DNA of 64,000 nt, from contig JAGKQI010000105.1 in assembly GCA_018806915.1 (NCBI GenBank), positions 2,170,001-2,234,000 on the forward strand, read 5' to 3'. The notes under the pieces were generated by a model, which saw only the letters and a list, made by a program, of their open reading frames with translations, made no database searches and had not been told where the DNA came from. A program made the translations under genes and the position numbers. Below, one piece after another: positions 10,945 through 20,789 of the stretch (position 1 is its first letter; every line of letters begins with the position of its first letter). Source of the stretch: Phytophthora colocasiae (Eukaryota > Oomycota > Peronosporomycetes > Peronosporales > Peronosporaceae).

Positions 10945-11158
10945 GAGAAAAAGAGACATCGCGTACTTTTTTCTCACATGTAGTCAAATACAACGCGTGA
11001 GTGCGGGGGGGTTAAACCGCAAAACTGCGGTTGTTAACACAAGTCCTGGGCTCTGTCGTACATCAGGCAGATCATACTCAAACAGCAACCCGATACCATA
11101 AAAATTGACTGAGTAGCGGCCAAAAGTAGGGGTGGCCGGATTAATTTGTCGCGGAGTG

Positions 11159-12378
11159 TATGCTGTTCTACAGACTACAGTACCATGCACGGCACTGAGA
11201 GCTGCTTGAACTCGGAATTCTTTGCATGGTTGCTTTACATGTTGGTACAGCAGGCCTTCGTTCACTCATGAAATTCTCCATCTACAGGTAAAAAAGGTGT
11301 TAATGTACTACTAGTAGTAGCGTATCCTATTTTGCGTCGGCTGGCATTGCGGTGCTAGAGCCGATTCGACTCCCACATGGCTTGAAATCACAGACAATTC
11401 TGCTTGGACCACCACGTGATCTTGCCCTCAACCTGATGGAAAGCCTTGTGCACATAGCTTCTCCACATGGATACCTTTGCCAGACCTCCCCGATGGAGTA
11501 CACTTGCATGGAAGATATCCAGGTAGCATTGGAGAGTCTCAACTCTCAACAATTTGAGAGCGTCCTGCCAATTCGACACCGAATTCGACGAGTGTCGATA
11601 CCGATACCGGTCGTAATCCAGACTGCTGATTCCACAGTGAGCAGGACGAATCGGTTGGTGGTGGTGCGGTCTACGAAACGATACCACCAGTCATCTTCGG
11701 CCAAGATCAGGCTGTTCAAGACGGCCCGTTTGCCTAAGAGTTACGTGTGATTGTGCACTGTAGCCTGCAGGTCTTGCCCTCTCAATCGGTCTGACTTTCA
11801 TGCGAACTGAGCTGTACCGGTACTTCAAATGCCATGGTACAGCTCACACCAACTGCAGTTCGCGCGTTGGCAAGCATCATATGTTGTCGACCTCGCTTTC
11901 TCAGCAAGAAGCAGCATGCGTCGAACGTGGCTGTATCCGTCCGTGCCTGCAACCCGTAACGGGTCATGCAACGGGTTACCCGTTGCATGCCGCGAATCAA
12001 ATTTCGCGAACGCTTTTACGAGGGGATTCGTCTACAAATCCACAAACACTTGCCGAATTCGATGCAAGAAATGCTCAGCGTTACACAGTGTATGGAGAGA
12101 TCGATCATCGATCGATTCGAAGGTGTTGGGCCAACACTGTTGGCAATGTGCACTAATCAAGCTCGGAGCCAAAACTTACGGTGTCTTCTTAATTAAAATG
12201 TGACTGTGACTGACAAGCTACAGGTATGTATCACAAGTCGTGAATCACATGTACCGGTACATGTATGTCGAGTGGTGCACTTCAACAGGTATCTACCAAT
12301 CATACGGCGCTTCGTTCGTTTATCCTCTTTTCATTCGCTAAAAAGAAGTCAGAATAAATACGCCGCATTGTAAGCGTC
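11159..12378. other. 1.2 kb without a recognisable gene
   Basis: Between the Tc1/mariner right end and the PHD gene. A plus-strand frame at 11352-11750 (132 codons) has no family resemblance. The segment holds several small palindromes, for example around 11950-12000 where ACGGGTTACCCGT-like repeats occur. A possible initiator element (TTTTCATTCGC, near 12329-12339) precedes the PHD gene start by about 45 bases. The rest shows nothing I can name. Confidence 0.4.
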
Positions 12379-14812
12379 ATGGCAGACGCGAGCGACATCT
12401 ACCGGCGCTTTGTGGAGGCTCCGCTGCGTCTCAAGACGCGCACGCCGTCGCCTTCGCCCCCTTCAACACCTCCTCCCTCCACACAGCGGTATGATGCCGC
12501 CAATCCGAGTCCTTGGGGTGATTCACCAGCATTTTCCACTCGATCCAAAGAAGTCAAAAAGCTGAGGCGCCGAGTGGCTAGTATCAAGCTTTCTACAGTA
12601 ATAACTCCAAGGGATTTAGATGCTGAATTACAGGCTGCAGCTTCTTCGGATACAGAGAGGAGCTCTGTGGATGCTGCTGCGTCGAAGATCAAGATTAAAA
12701 CGCCTGAGACAGAGGATCAAGACTCTAAAACGTTGTTGAGGAAGAAGAAGCGCGTCACGCGTTCCGTGAGCATAACACATGAAGATACAGGGATGGAGTT
12801 CGTGGATACACCGACGAAGGCGTCGAAGCCACCGAAACGCTTCCGTAAATACAGTCGAGACTTGAAGGGGGACATTAACGTGTTTGCTTTCAGTTCAGAT
12901 GGCGTTGGATCGGAGAAGAAGAAGGAACCCACAGATGCCGCAGTTAAAACCAAGAGGAAAACGTCTATAACAGTGACATTGCCGTTACGTCGAAGTCGAC
13001 GACTGCAGCATATTAAAGCGCAGTCGCCAAAATCTCGAGCTAAATCGCAAGAAGAGACGAAAGTATCAGATACGACTGAAACAGTTGTGCCTCCTTCCGC
13101 AGAAGGAGCTACAGGGGATGGAAATGTGTTATACGTTGAAAATGCAAGTCTGGATGAGATGGAGGAACCAGCAGAGGTAGCAATGGATGTGATCTCTCCG
13201 TATTGTGAGTTGCTGCTATCGACGAGCACCATATCTGGCTGTTTTTTTGCCTTATCGTGGAATGCTCTTCGTGCTGTTCAGAATTTGCTTATTTCAGGAT
13301 CAACGTCGAGTGTTTCGGGGCCTTTCGAGAGTGTTTTCGCTGTTTGTTATGGGATTGCGGAGTGTGAGAAACTGGCGCAGCGTTCGTTCCCTTCGAAGTC
13401 GCCGAAGACGAAGTCACCAAAGTCTCCGAAGCCACCGAAGGCAGATTTTGTAACCAGACGACGGTCTTCAGGGAAAATATTGTTCAAACCAAAAAAGGCG
13501 AAGAAGACTGTGCGCTTTCGAAGCTTCGACCTCTCCTGTCTTAACTTGCAGTACGTGGAGGACGAACAAGTGTCGGTCATGGTTGACAGGATTTTAGAGC
13601 ACTATGGAGTTATGATGGAGAAACTTGTAACTATGGTATCACACTTCGATACGGAGAAAGAAACACCGGTTCAATCTGTTCTACGTGAGCTTTCGCGCGT
13701 GATGTCAAGGCCATCTGACCTGTACAATAGTCCCCAGTCTACCAGCGATGAGACAAAGAGAACCTATAGACGTGCATTTGGGGGGCGAGACTCCTACAGC
13801 CAGCACGAGATCCGGATCTGTGGTGAGTATTTTGCCCGTCAGTTCGCCAACCTGTTGCTGCCGTCACCGCTTCCACCCCAGTTTCTACAAGGCGTGTTCT
13901 CTAAGTTAGCTTCTTCAACTGTGCGATTCAAGCTGCGATTACTTTTCATTGACAGTGAAGACTTCGGCGAAGATGTGAGTGGTGGCGACATGGTAGAAAG
14001 TCGTGTGCTACTTGAGGAGGATGGCAAACCTTTTCCAGCTATGGCACCGTACGAACACCAAGATCTTGGTGCTGCAATCCACTGGGCACTTCAGGAGTCT
14101 GTGTTGTATTGGTCACTGGTTCAGCCTTTCATTGGTCTACTGGAACGCGAGGAACCCATAGAAGGTGACTCTGTCAAGGAACTACTGGATGAATGTGCAG
14201 CTGAAGACTTAGATCACATGGAGAAATACGTTCTTGCTCGTCGTTTCCTGCGATTTCACTTGACCAAGTCATGGCGACATCGATTAAAGGATGATACTGA
14301 CGCTGCTGAAGCGTGGACATCTGTCGAGAAGGTGTGCACACTGGCGAGGAGGTACCTGACACTGTACGTTTTGTTGTGGCTTGTTGGTGCTAGCTGATGC
14401 TTTTGCACTGATCTAGGTTTCACTTTGAAGATGAAGCGCATTTATTTCCTTTGGCTTCCATCGACGAGTTTGTCGCTTTACTGGATCGTGAAGAACCCAC
14501 ATTGAAGCGAATGGAAGAGGAGCTACAATCATTTTACGAACAGAAATATGGTAAGTGGTTGCGCAACAACTTTTCGCTACGAAAAACTGATGAGAAGCTA
14601 TGTCTCTATGAACAGGAACGAGCTCTTTGCAGCCCGAACCGTGCATGGAATGCCACCATCTCATCACGAGAGAGGAGAACTCGAGCTCCATCAGGTGTAC
14701 CTCGTGTGCACGCAAGTTCCACTTGGGATGTCTGCACCTACCCGAGTCGTTCGCTCAGTATGCCGAGCACTATACTTGCCCTGCCTGCTTTCTCGGTCGA
14801 GGTGAATTCTGA
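12379..14812 (+). CDS. PHD-finger protein, three exons, otherwise unknown
   Basis: Exons 12379-14351, 14417-14550 and 14616-14812 join in phase at GT-AG sites and give 767 residues. The N-terminal 400 residues are Ser/Pro/Lys-rich with many basic clusters (KSPKTKSPKSPKPPK), as in chromatin proteins. The middle (about 400-650) is a predicted globular helical region with no family I recognise. Exon 3 encodes a PHD finger at about 711-757: CMEC, then CTSC, then KFHLGC, then CPAC, a C4HC3 pattern ending two turns before the stop. PHD fingers read histone tails, so a nuclear role is likely. Without the two short 3' introns the frame would stop at 14397 and the finger would be lost. The long first exon contains a GTGAGT...CAG stretch that I reject as an intron. 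Confidence 0.75.
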
Positions 14813-14887
14813 CGTGGTTACGCAAATTTTAGACAAAGTTGCTCGCGATAGACAATAGAATTCGTCTACAGTCGAGATTGCAATGCC

Positions 14888-17315
14888 CTAGTTCTCTTCA
14901 GCAGGTCTCTTCCTCTTTGGCCGGGGGCCAGGTTTTCGTCGGCCAGAGCCATCCTCCGAGAAGTGAAAGTCCAGTGGCGTCTTGAGCGAAGTATCCAGCG
15001 TAATCGTTGAGGCGTCCACAGGCCAAGGTGTGAAACCCTTCGAATAGCACGCCAGACAGTTCTCGATCGAATTTTCCTCCGTATCGTACAGCGAGTCGAT
15101 CCGATGCTGTTCTAGCTCTGAGGCGTGGATTGCGTGCAAACACGGGAACTGCTGGTCTTGCCAGTCCTGGCACGTGCACTCCCAATCCTCCAGGTTCACA
15201 TGGCGCCAACTGTCTGGGATTTTCAGTCGTGTCGGGCCCAGATAGCGCACCATGTAGAGTCCATTCGCACAGGGAATTGACTACAGAGGAAAAAGGAAGT
15301 GGTAAGTAAAATACGAGCACAGACATCCGCTAATGTCACCGTACCTCACAGCGCTGGCTGCCTTGCAGAACTTGCTGCAGTTGTTCATCTCGCAGCGGCA
15401 CAAGTTCATGGGCTGGACGCAATTTAATAGCTTGGCGCCGCTCGTGGAAATTCTCAGCGATTTTCATGAAAAACTGGTTGAAGGCGTAGAGCGGGTGCGA
15501 GCTGCCGATCGGATCTTCACCAAACCACGAGATATGACTCGCACTGGCGTGTTGTGAAAGCAATTCATCGCTCCCTAGCGCCATCGAGAGGTCGGACGTG
15601 AGCTCATTGAATGTCGGGCGATGGAACTTCTCCAAGAAAGCGTACTTGACCCAATTCTCGCGCTTCAATCCATCTAGATACGTGACTACAGCCTCGTTTG
15701 TGCGAAGTAGGGCCTTCCGCAGCATATCGTATTCAGTTTCACTGTCACTGCGCGCCAGATCGAAGATGCTTTGCTTCTTTTCCGGCGTCATGGGGATCTT
15801 TTTGGCAGTCATGAGCTCATCTTCGACCACGCGGCGCATACAAAAGTGATGACTCGCTTTCGGTAAGACGGAGTGAATTGCAGCCTGGAGGCCGCGAGTG
15901 CGACCTCCGATCACAGTGTACTCATTCCAGTCTGCTACCTGTGTACTCTGTAGCGCTGCCAGAAACCACTCCCAGTTGGCTTGGTTTTCCTCGCTCACAA
16001 GTGCCAGGGCAAAGGTCACCACATCATCGTTAAATCCTTTGGTTGCAGCCTTCAGATAGACTCCACAGATGACGTCGTCGTTGTCCTCATCCTCCAGCTT
16101 TCCAAAGGGAGTATCCGGCATGTCCTCGCAATGTGTAATATGGTCTAAAGACAGGATCTTTCGACAGTGCTTGACGGCATTCAGCGTGGCATTGGGGATG
16201 AACAGAGCCCGTGAAAATGCCCCATCCTCCCTCGACTCGATCCGGTAGAGCGAACCTGGGTTTTTCTCGGCAACGATCTTAAGGTATCCACCCAATTTCT
16301 GGAACGACTCCCGTACTTTGGTAATTCGATCTTCTTGAAGCTGTCTCTTGATCCGTGAAGACATCATGTGGTTAATAGTATGTCCCTGTCCAAGCAAAAT
16401 TCGTCGGATAGCTTTGCCGTCCAGCTTAGCCGTCACAACGTTCGCAGCAGGATACTTGCTCACTTCATCCATCACCATCCGACACAGAGATCTCATGGAC
16501 ATGGTCGTATTCCGCTGGGATTTCATTTGTGCTACCTGTAACAGTGTCCCTCCTTGGTCTGCAACAGCTGAAGTTGTAGCTTCAATCTCTCCTGACGGCT
16601 CCAATAATGAGTTTTGCTTTCTCGCCAGTGCTAACAATGCAGTTTTCGACGGTGGATTGGGTAATTCCCCCGTGTTTGCAGCTGCAGCGGCCAGAGCTGC
16701 AGGTAAACGAACCATCACCGGTCGAGTCGTCGGTTGTGGAGTTGCTCTCCATCCAATGAACTTGTAGTGGTTGTGTAAGAAGCAAGCTCGCGTGATCTTC
16801 CACTGGGAATTAATACCATAGCCATTAATGTAGAATGGGCACTGTACTTTACTCGCAGGTGTGTCAGGGTCGAAGAACTGTTGTCCATGGAGCTTTTTAC
16901 AGCGATATTTGACGTTCCCACCGCCATTTGGACGCGTGCTACTGCCAGATACGAAGAGCTGAAAGCCTCGCTGCATGGCGAACTGCTTGCATCGCTCCTG
17001 TAGCGACTTCTGGCTGCTAAACACGTCCGCAGCGCATCCAGACGTCTTGCTGCCTCCTTTCTTCTCGTATGCAATACCAAACTCAGGGGCGGTGGAGTCT
17101 AAACTCACTGGAAGGTTTTCAAGCAGAAGACCGAGTTGTCTGGCCTCTTCCAAGTCTTTTTCATCCAATCGATTGTACTGCGAAGCTACTGCAAGAGCTT
17201 TAGCGGGTGGTTTAGAGGGAGTCGAAGCTGCAGGAGTCGACGGGGCTTCTAAGGGAACTGTAGGGGCGGGTGACGTCGCTCCCGCTTCGGCAGTGGCTTC
17301 AGTTGGCGTGTCCAT
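14888..17315 (-). CDS. MULE-derived protein: GCM/FAR1-like finger, MULE core, SWIM finger
   Basis: Exons 15345-17315 and 14888-15280 join in phase 0 and give 787 residues with no stop. After a Pro/Ala/Thr-rich N-terminus comes a WRKY-GCM1-like zinc finger (RCKKLHG, QCPFYI, then HNHYK). The central part resembles the MULE transposase core, but the second catalytic position reads VIGGRTRGL, where active enzymes have Asp in a TD...GL setting. The HHFCMRRV block that normally follows is present. The C-terminus has a SWIM finger, CTCQDWQDQQFPCLH, the C.C...C.H pattern. An intact frame, an intron and a lost catalytic Asp suggest a domesticated transcription-factor-like protein, as with plant FAR1/FHY3. 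I found no terminal repeats around it. Confidence 0.75.
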
Positions 17316-17434
17316 GATCTCAGTACACTTGGGCAGTCTTAGGATTCGTGCACTGAATCTCTGTTGGAATTTCTCAGTACAATTGATTGTTCTTGAATAG
17401 AGATCTCCTTATATACAAACAAATGAATACACTT

Positions 17435-17441
17435 TCATTCC
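17435..17441 (+). promoter_or_regulatory. Candidate oomycete initiator (Inr) element
   Basis: TCATTCC, in the context CTTTCATTCCCAG, matches the oomycete initiator consensus YCAYTYY and sits about 11-17 bases before the ATG at 17452. Position and sequence both fit; no transcript start is known from the sequence alone. Confidence 0.45.
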
Positions 17442-17451
17442 CAGCCTTACA

Positions 17452-18168
17452 ATGTACCGGTATCGGAGATTACAGCGTCTCGGTGGTCGTGTGCGTGGGC
17501 TTCGATGGAGCAGCTCCAAGTCTACGCCCACTGGAGCCACTACACAGACAGCTCTAGGGGTTTCTACTCGCTCTACACCCGGGACTGTGCGTGTGACCAA
17601 GGGCTACGGCGCTGACAAGCACGAGGCGGAGCTGGACTCGACGTTGGCACGTATCATTGGCTCAGACTGGGGCGATCGCTCGCATCAGCCTGTGTCGATG
17701 CCCATGCGCATCTATTGGGTTGTCTTCACTGTTGTGCTGGGTAATGGACTGTACACGTACTTTGCCGGGAAGGACGAGTCGTTTTTGGTGGAGAAGCTCA
17801 AGAAGAAAGCGGATGAGAAGTTGGGCATTGAAGAGGAGGAGAATGAGTTTGAAGAGATGGCTACAGCACAAAAGAGCAGTTCCAGTACTGTAGTGAAGTT
17901 GGAGAATGAGGAAAAGAAACAGGTTGCAGCACCTCAGAAGTTGGGAATGCCGTTCCTTGGTCCGGGAGTGTCTCCACAGACCAATGCACGTCGTACCAAG
18001 TCGAAGACGGAGCTGGAGCAGCAACTTACGCAGTTGAATTTGCAGCAGGAACGATTGCTGAAGCAGATTCGTAGCGGTGGCGAAAAGATGAAGGAAGATC
18101 TGGATCATCAGGTGCGCATGATTGACGTTCAGAAAGAACAAATCGAGCGCATGATCAAGAACCTGTAA
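17452..18168 (+). CDS. Small membrane protein with C-terminal coiled coil, probably mitochondrial
   Basis: A 238-residue single-exon product. The first 45 residues are rich in Arg, Ser and Thr and poor in acids (MYRYRRLQRLGGRVRGLRW), consistent with a mitochondrial presequence. One hydrophobic segment spans about residues 87-105 (IYWVVFTVVLGNGLYTYF). An acidic stretch follows, then Lys/Gln-rich sequence. From about 185 to the end is a heptad-like coiled coil (LEQQLTQLNLQQERLLKQI). The layout fits a single-pass inner-membrane protein with an interaction coil. I do not recognise the family. It lies head-to-head with the MULE-derived gene, 136 bases apart. Confidence 0.7.
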   Translation: MYRYRRLQRLGGRVRGLRWSSSKSTPTGATTQTALGVSTRSTPGTVRVTKGYGADKHEAELDSTLARIIGSDWGDRSHQPVSMPMRIYWVVFTVVLGNGLYTYFAGKDESFLVEKLKKKADEKLGIEEEENEFEEMATAQKSSSSTVVKLENEEKKQVAAPQKLGMPFLGPGVSPQTNARRTKSKTELEQQLTQLNLQQERLLKQIRSGGEKMKEDLDHQVRMIDVQKEQIERMIKNL

Positions 18169-18248
18169 GTAGATCATTGCAGGTAAAGTTAATCGCATAG
18201 ATGGAAGCAGTCGATGAAACAGGCAGCGTTTTGGCGATACGTTGTGTT

Positions 18249-19675
18249 CTACTGCTGTCTAGAAATGGTGACTGCAATGGAAACTGCTCCACCAGCGACC
18301 ACACTGACGACTTCTTGGTTTGTGCTGGTGAAGAATTCGACCTTTTCCAGTGAAGAACGGTTAGTCTTGTCGCCGTGGCCTACCAGAAACAAATTGTTGG
18401 TTAACCCAGTTATGCACAGAATGAGAAGCATATTCAAAACCTACCGAGGTTACCATGTTCTCCCCAGCCACACGTGTACAAGGCTCCACCGGTCGTCACC
18501 ACCATTGAATGTTCACTTCCACAGGCAACTTGGCGAATAGCATGAGGAAACGGGACTCTTTGGGGCTCGCTGGCGTTCTCAAATTCTCCCAGACCCAACT
18601 GACCATGACTACCTTTGCCCCAAGTCACGAGCTCTCCAGTTTTTGTGAGGCACAGAACGAAATGCCAACCACAACCAACTTGGACAGCGTCGATTCCCAC
18701 ACGAACTGGTGACGCATTCACCTGTTTCCGCTTCTCTTGGCCTTGATCTGAAGCAGAACTCTGCTGTACGCCTAGCTGTCCATGCCGATTGTTTCCACAG
18801 GTGAATACCTCTCCACTGGAAGATTTGAAGACCGAGTGTTCCCACCCACAGAACACATTACTGATAGTCGTACCCCTCAAAGTTTCAAGGTGCACGGGCA
18901 CTTCCGTCTTCAACGTATCCATTCCCAATCCGAGCTGCCCGTGACGTCCACTTCCCCATGCGAACACTTCGCCTTCAGCTGTGGCGAGAAGCGAATGTTT
19001 CCAGCCACACGCAATGCTCGCAACCTTCAAACGTGGAGGCAGGTGCAAAATCTGTGCAGAAGTCGTGTCTTCTCCGGTCTTTCGTCCTAATTGGTGGTGA
19101 TCATTCGAACCCCACGAAAAAACACGATCTTCTTCGCTTTCGGACAAAACAGCCAGCGTACTCCACCACCCACAAGCTACCAGCTTCGTCTTCTGCCATA
19201 AACCAGTCAAAAGTTGGTAACTTGGTGCTAAACGCAAAGGACAACGAACAAACCTTACGCTTTCACGAGGAATCCATGCCACCGGCTCCCTGGGAGCGTT
19301 CACGAAGTTCTGCTTCGGATCCGACTCGAAACGTCCCAATTGCCCGCGATCATCCGAACCCCAAAGGAACAGCCGACCATCGCTATCAATTCCTGTCGAT
19401 GTGAAGCATCCGCATTAAACCAAACATTTTCGATTAATACGTTTCGACAGTAGGTACCTGCGCTATGACGACCACCGGATACGACCGACTCGAGTTCTGT
19501 AACCTGATCGTTCTCCCATCGTTGAGGAAGAGCGTAGTCTTCTTCGGTTCCCAAGCCGAGTTGGCCCGTCCCTCCTGTATATACACTTTCGCGGTTAGAT
19601 ACTACACACGGATACGTTCCTTCGTGCTGAAAAACTCCACACACCTGACCCCCACACGTATAAGCGCTTATGCAT
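18249..19675 (-). CDS. RCC1-repeat (beta-propeller) protein, four exons
   Basis: Exons 19645-19675, 19458-19574, 18445-19392 and 18249-18379 join in phase and give 408 residues. The protein is almost all RCC1 repeats. The consensus G..WG.G..GQLG.G is seen about seven times (LYVWGSGGTGQLGLG across the first splice, then LFLWGSDDRGQLGRF, FSWGSNDHHQLGR, FAWGSGRHGQLGLG, FTCGNNRHGQLG, VTWGKGSHGQLGLG, and YTCGWGEHGNLGHG across the last splice). Repeats restored exactly across two introns are strong support for the model. RCC1 domains act as Ran exchange factors or as general interaction platforms. The short form without other domains resembles ATS1/SERGEF-like proteins, so a Ran role cannot be claimed. 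Confidence 0.85.
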
Positions 19676-19850
19676 CTTGGAGAAAGATTGACAATACAGC
19701 GACTCCTAACAACCAATCAGACACGTTTATCGTTTCTTCAATTCTCTCGTGTTGAATAGTGATCTACCAAACGCAGGGTAGTTATCGTTCTTGAGATTTA
19801 CTGATCTTCCCCCTTAATGTTTACTTGGAAGTGTTTTGGATAGCGTGACT

Positions 19851-20455
19851 TCACTTGCGGTGGTGTAGACGACGCGCCTCGTTCACCATGAGTCCGTAGA
19901 AGTGCTTGTAGTCCATGCAGGCCAGCAAATGGTCCACGAACCAGGCGTACGTGTGCTCCTCGAAGAGAGCAGTGTACTGTCCGTCGTGGATCTCCCGACA
20001 CTCCTTGAAAAACTCCTCAATGGTCGAACCCTCCGACTCAACGAAATCTACATCAACGAGAGTGTTAACCGTATGCAAGTAGTGCCAATATCATTTAACC
20101 TTTCAGAACTCCTAGTGCTCTTACCAGACAGCTCTTCCTCGAACAGCTTCAGATACTGGTCATGCAGCTCCTTATATCTGTTCAGCACGTCTCATATCAA
20201 AATCCTCTATAAAGCAGACCGAAGCCAATTAGCATACTCGTGTTTGTGCTCGACATCTCCATCTTTCGCTTCTGTTGCGTCAATGAACGCATCCGCGTGG
20301 TCTCTAAAATGTCAAATGATCGGTTCGCGTCACATTCCATCAGCAACTAAAACCACAAACCTCCTTTAGATCAAAACCCACCTGGCAAAATTGTCGAACA
20401 CGCGCTCAAACTTGGGTGACGAGCAGAACTCTGCCGCGCGCGTAATGATCGTCAT
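19851..20455 (-). CDS. BART-domain protein (ARL2BP/CFAP36-like), four small exons
   Basis: Exons 20382-20455, 20238-20303, 20125-20177 and 19851-20047 join in phase and give 129 residues. The joined middle reads HEYKELHDQYLKLFEEELS, then DFVESEGSTIEEFF. This is the BART helical pattern found in ARL2-binding protein and in the flagellar protein CFAP36. BART domains bind ARL2/ARL3-type GTPases, often in ciliary traffic; oomycetes have flagellate zoospores, so this is plausible. Each exon alone is too short to be noticed. The introns are 60-80 bases with clear GT and AG. Assignment to ARL2BP versus CFAP36 is not possible by eye. Confidence 0.78.
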
Positions 20456-20789
20456 CTCCCCTGATCTAACTAACCAACGTTTTGCTGATAGCGACCTTTC
20501 ATGAAACATGGCTACATTCCTTATCTCCGGTCACATCTTTCTCCCCGAATACACACATTCTCTTCCCATCCACAATTTCAACCAATCATCACTCGTCACG
20601 ACAGATGACTGGTGCGCGGAGCCGCACTTGCGCCGCACTCCACCAATGATGCCAGTCTCTTTCTCTCTCTTTCAATAAAAAAAGAAAAAAAAAGGTTTCC
20701 CCCTCCGCCAACGACAGGTAAAATGACAGAGGTCTCTATGTGACGCTACGCTCCCTTATAGCTAACACCGCCTTGCCTATCACGCAGCA
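20456..20789. other. Shared upstream region of the BART gene and PABP
   Basis: About 330 bases between two divergent genes. It contains a pyrimidine-rich run (CTCTTTCTCTCTCTTTC) followed by an A-rich run (near 20670-20695), about 100 bases before the PABP start, and probably the PABP 5' untranslated region. Animal PABP mRNAs carry an A-rich autoregulatory tract in the 5' UTR; the A-run here could play that role, but that is only an inference. Confidence 0.4.

Larger units (their letters stand above)
6558..11011 (-). mobile_element. piggyBac element, 4.45 kb, apparently full length
   Basis: Both ends carry a 16-bp perfect inverted repeat (CCCCCCCGCACTCACG at 6558-6573, reverse complement at 10996-11011). 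They are flanked by TTAA at 6554-6557 and 11012-11015, the signature target duplication of piggyBac. The insertion site is the right terminal repeat of the surrounding Tc1/mariner element. The sequence on both sides of the two TTAA copies joins into a continuous match to the intact left repeat (one base differs at the site itself). A 22-base palindrome lies just inside each end. The single gene inside, on the minus strand, encodes a transposase with all three catalytic Asp blocks. Confidence 0.95.
5638..11158 (-). mobile_element. Tc1/mariner element with long terminal inverted repeats, split by piggyBac
   Basis: The element begins CACTCCGCGACAAATTAATC at 5638 and ends with the exact reverse complement at 11158. 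TA dinucleotides sit immediately outside (5636-5637 and 11159-11160), as expected for Tc1/mariner. The inverted repeats are about 260 bases long, with small indels between copies. The right repeat is interrupted between 6554 and 11015 by the piggyBac element and its TTAA duplication. Removing that insert leaves an element of about 1.06 kb. The interior holds a broken transposase on the minus strand. The element is therefore older than the piggyBac insertion and no longer autonomous. Confidence 0.88.

Noticed and set aside
13205..13297. GTGAGT...TTTCAG possible intron in the PHD gene
   Set aside because: Its length is a multiple of three, but splicing creates TGA at the junction; the nearby alternative acceptor creates TAA. 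Reading through stays open.
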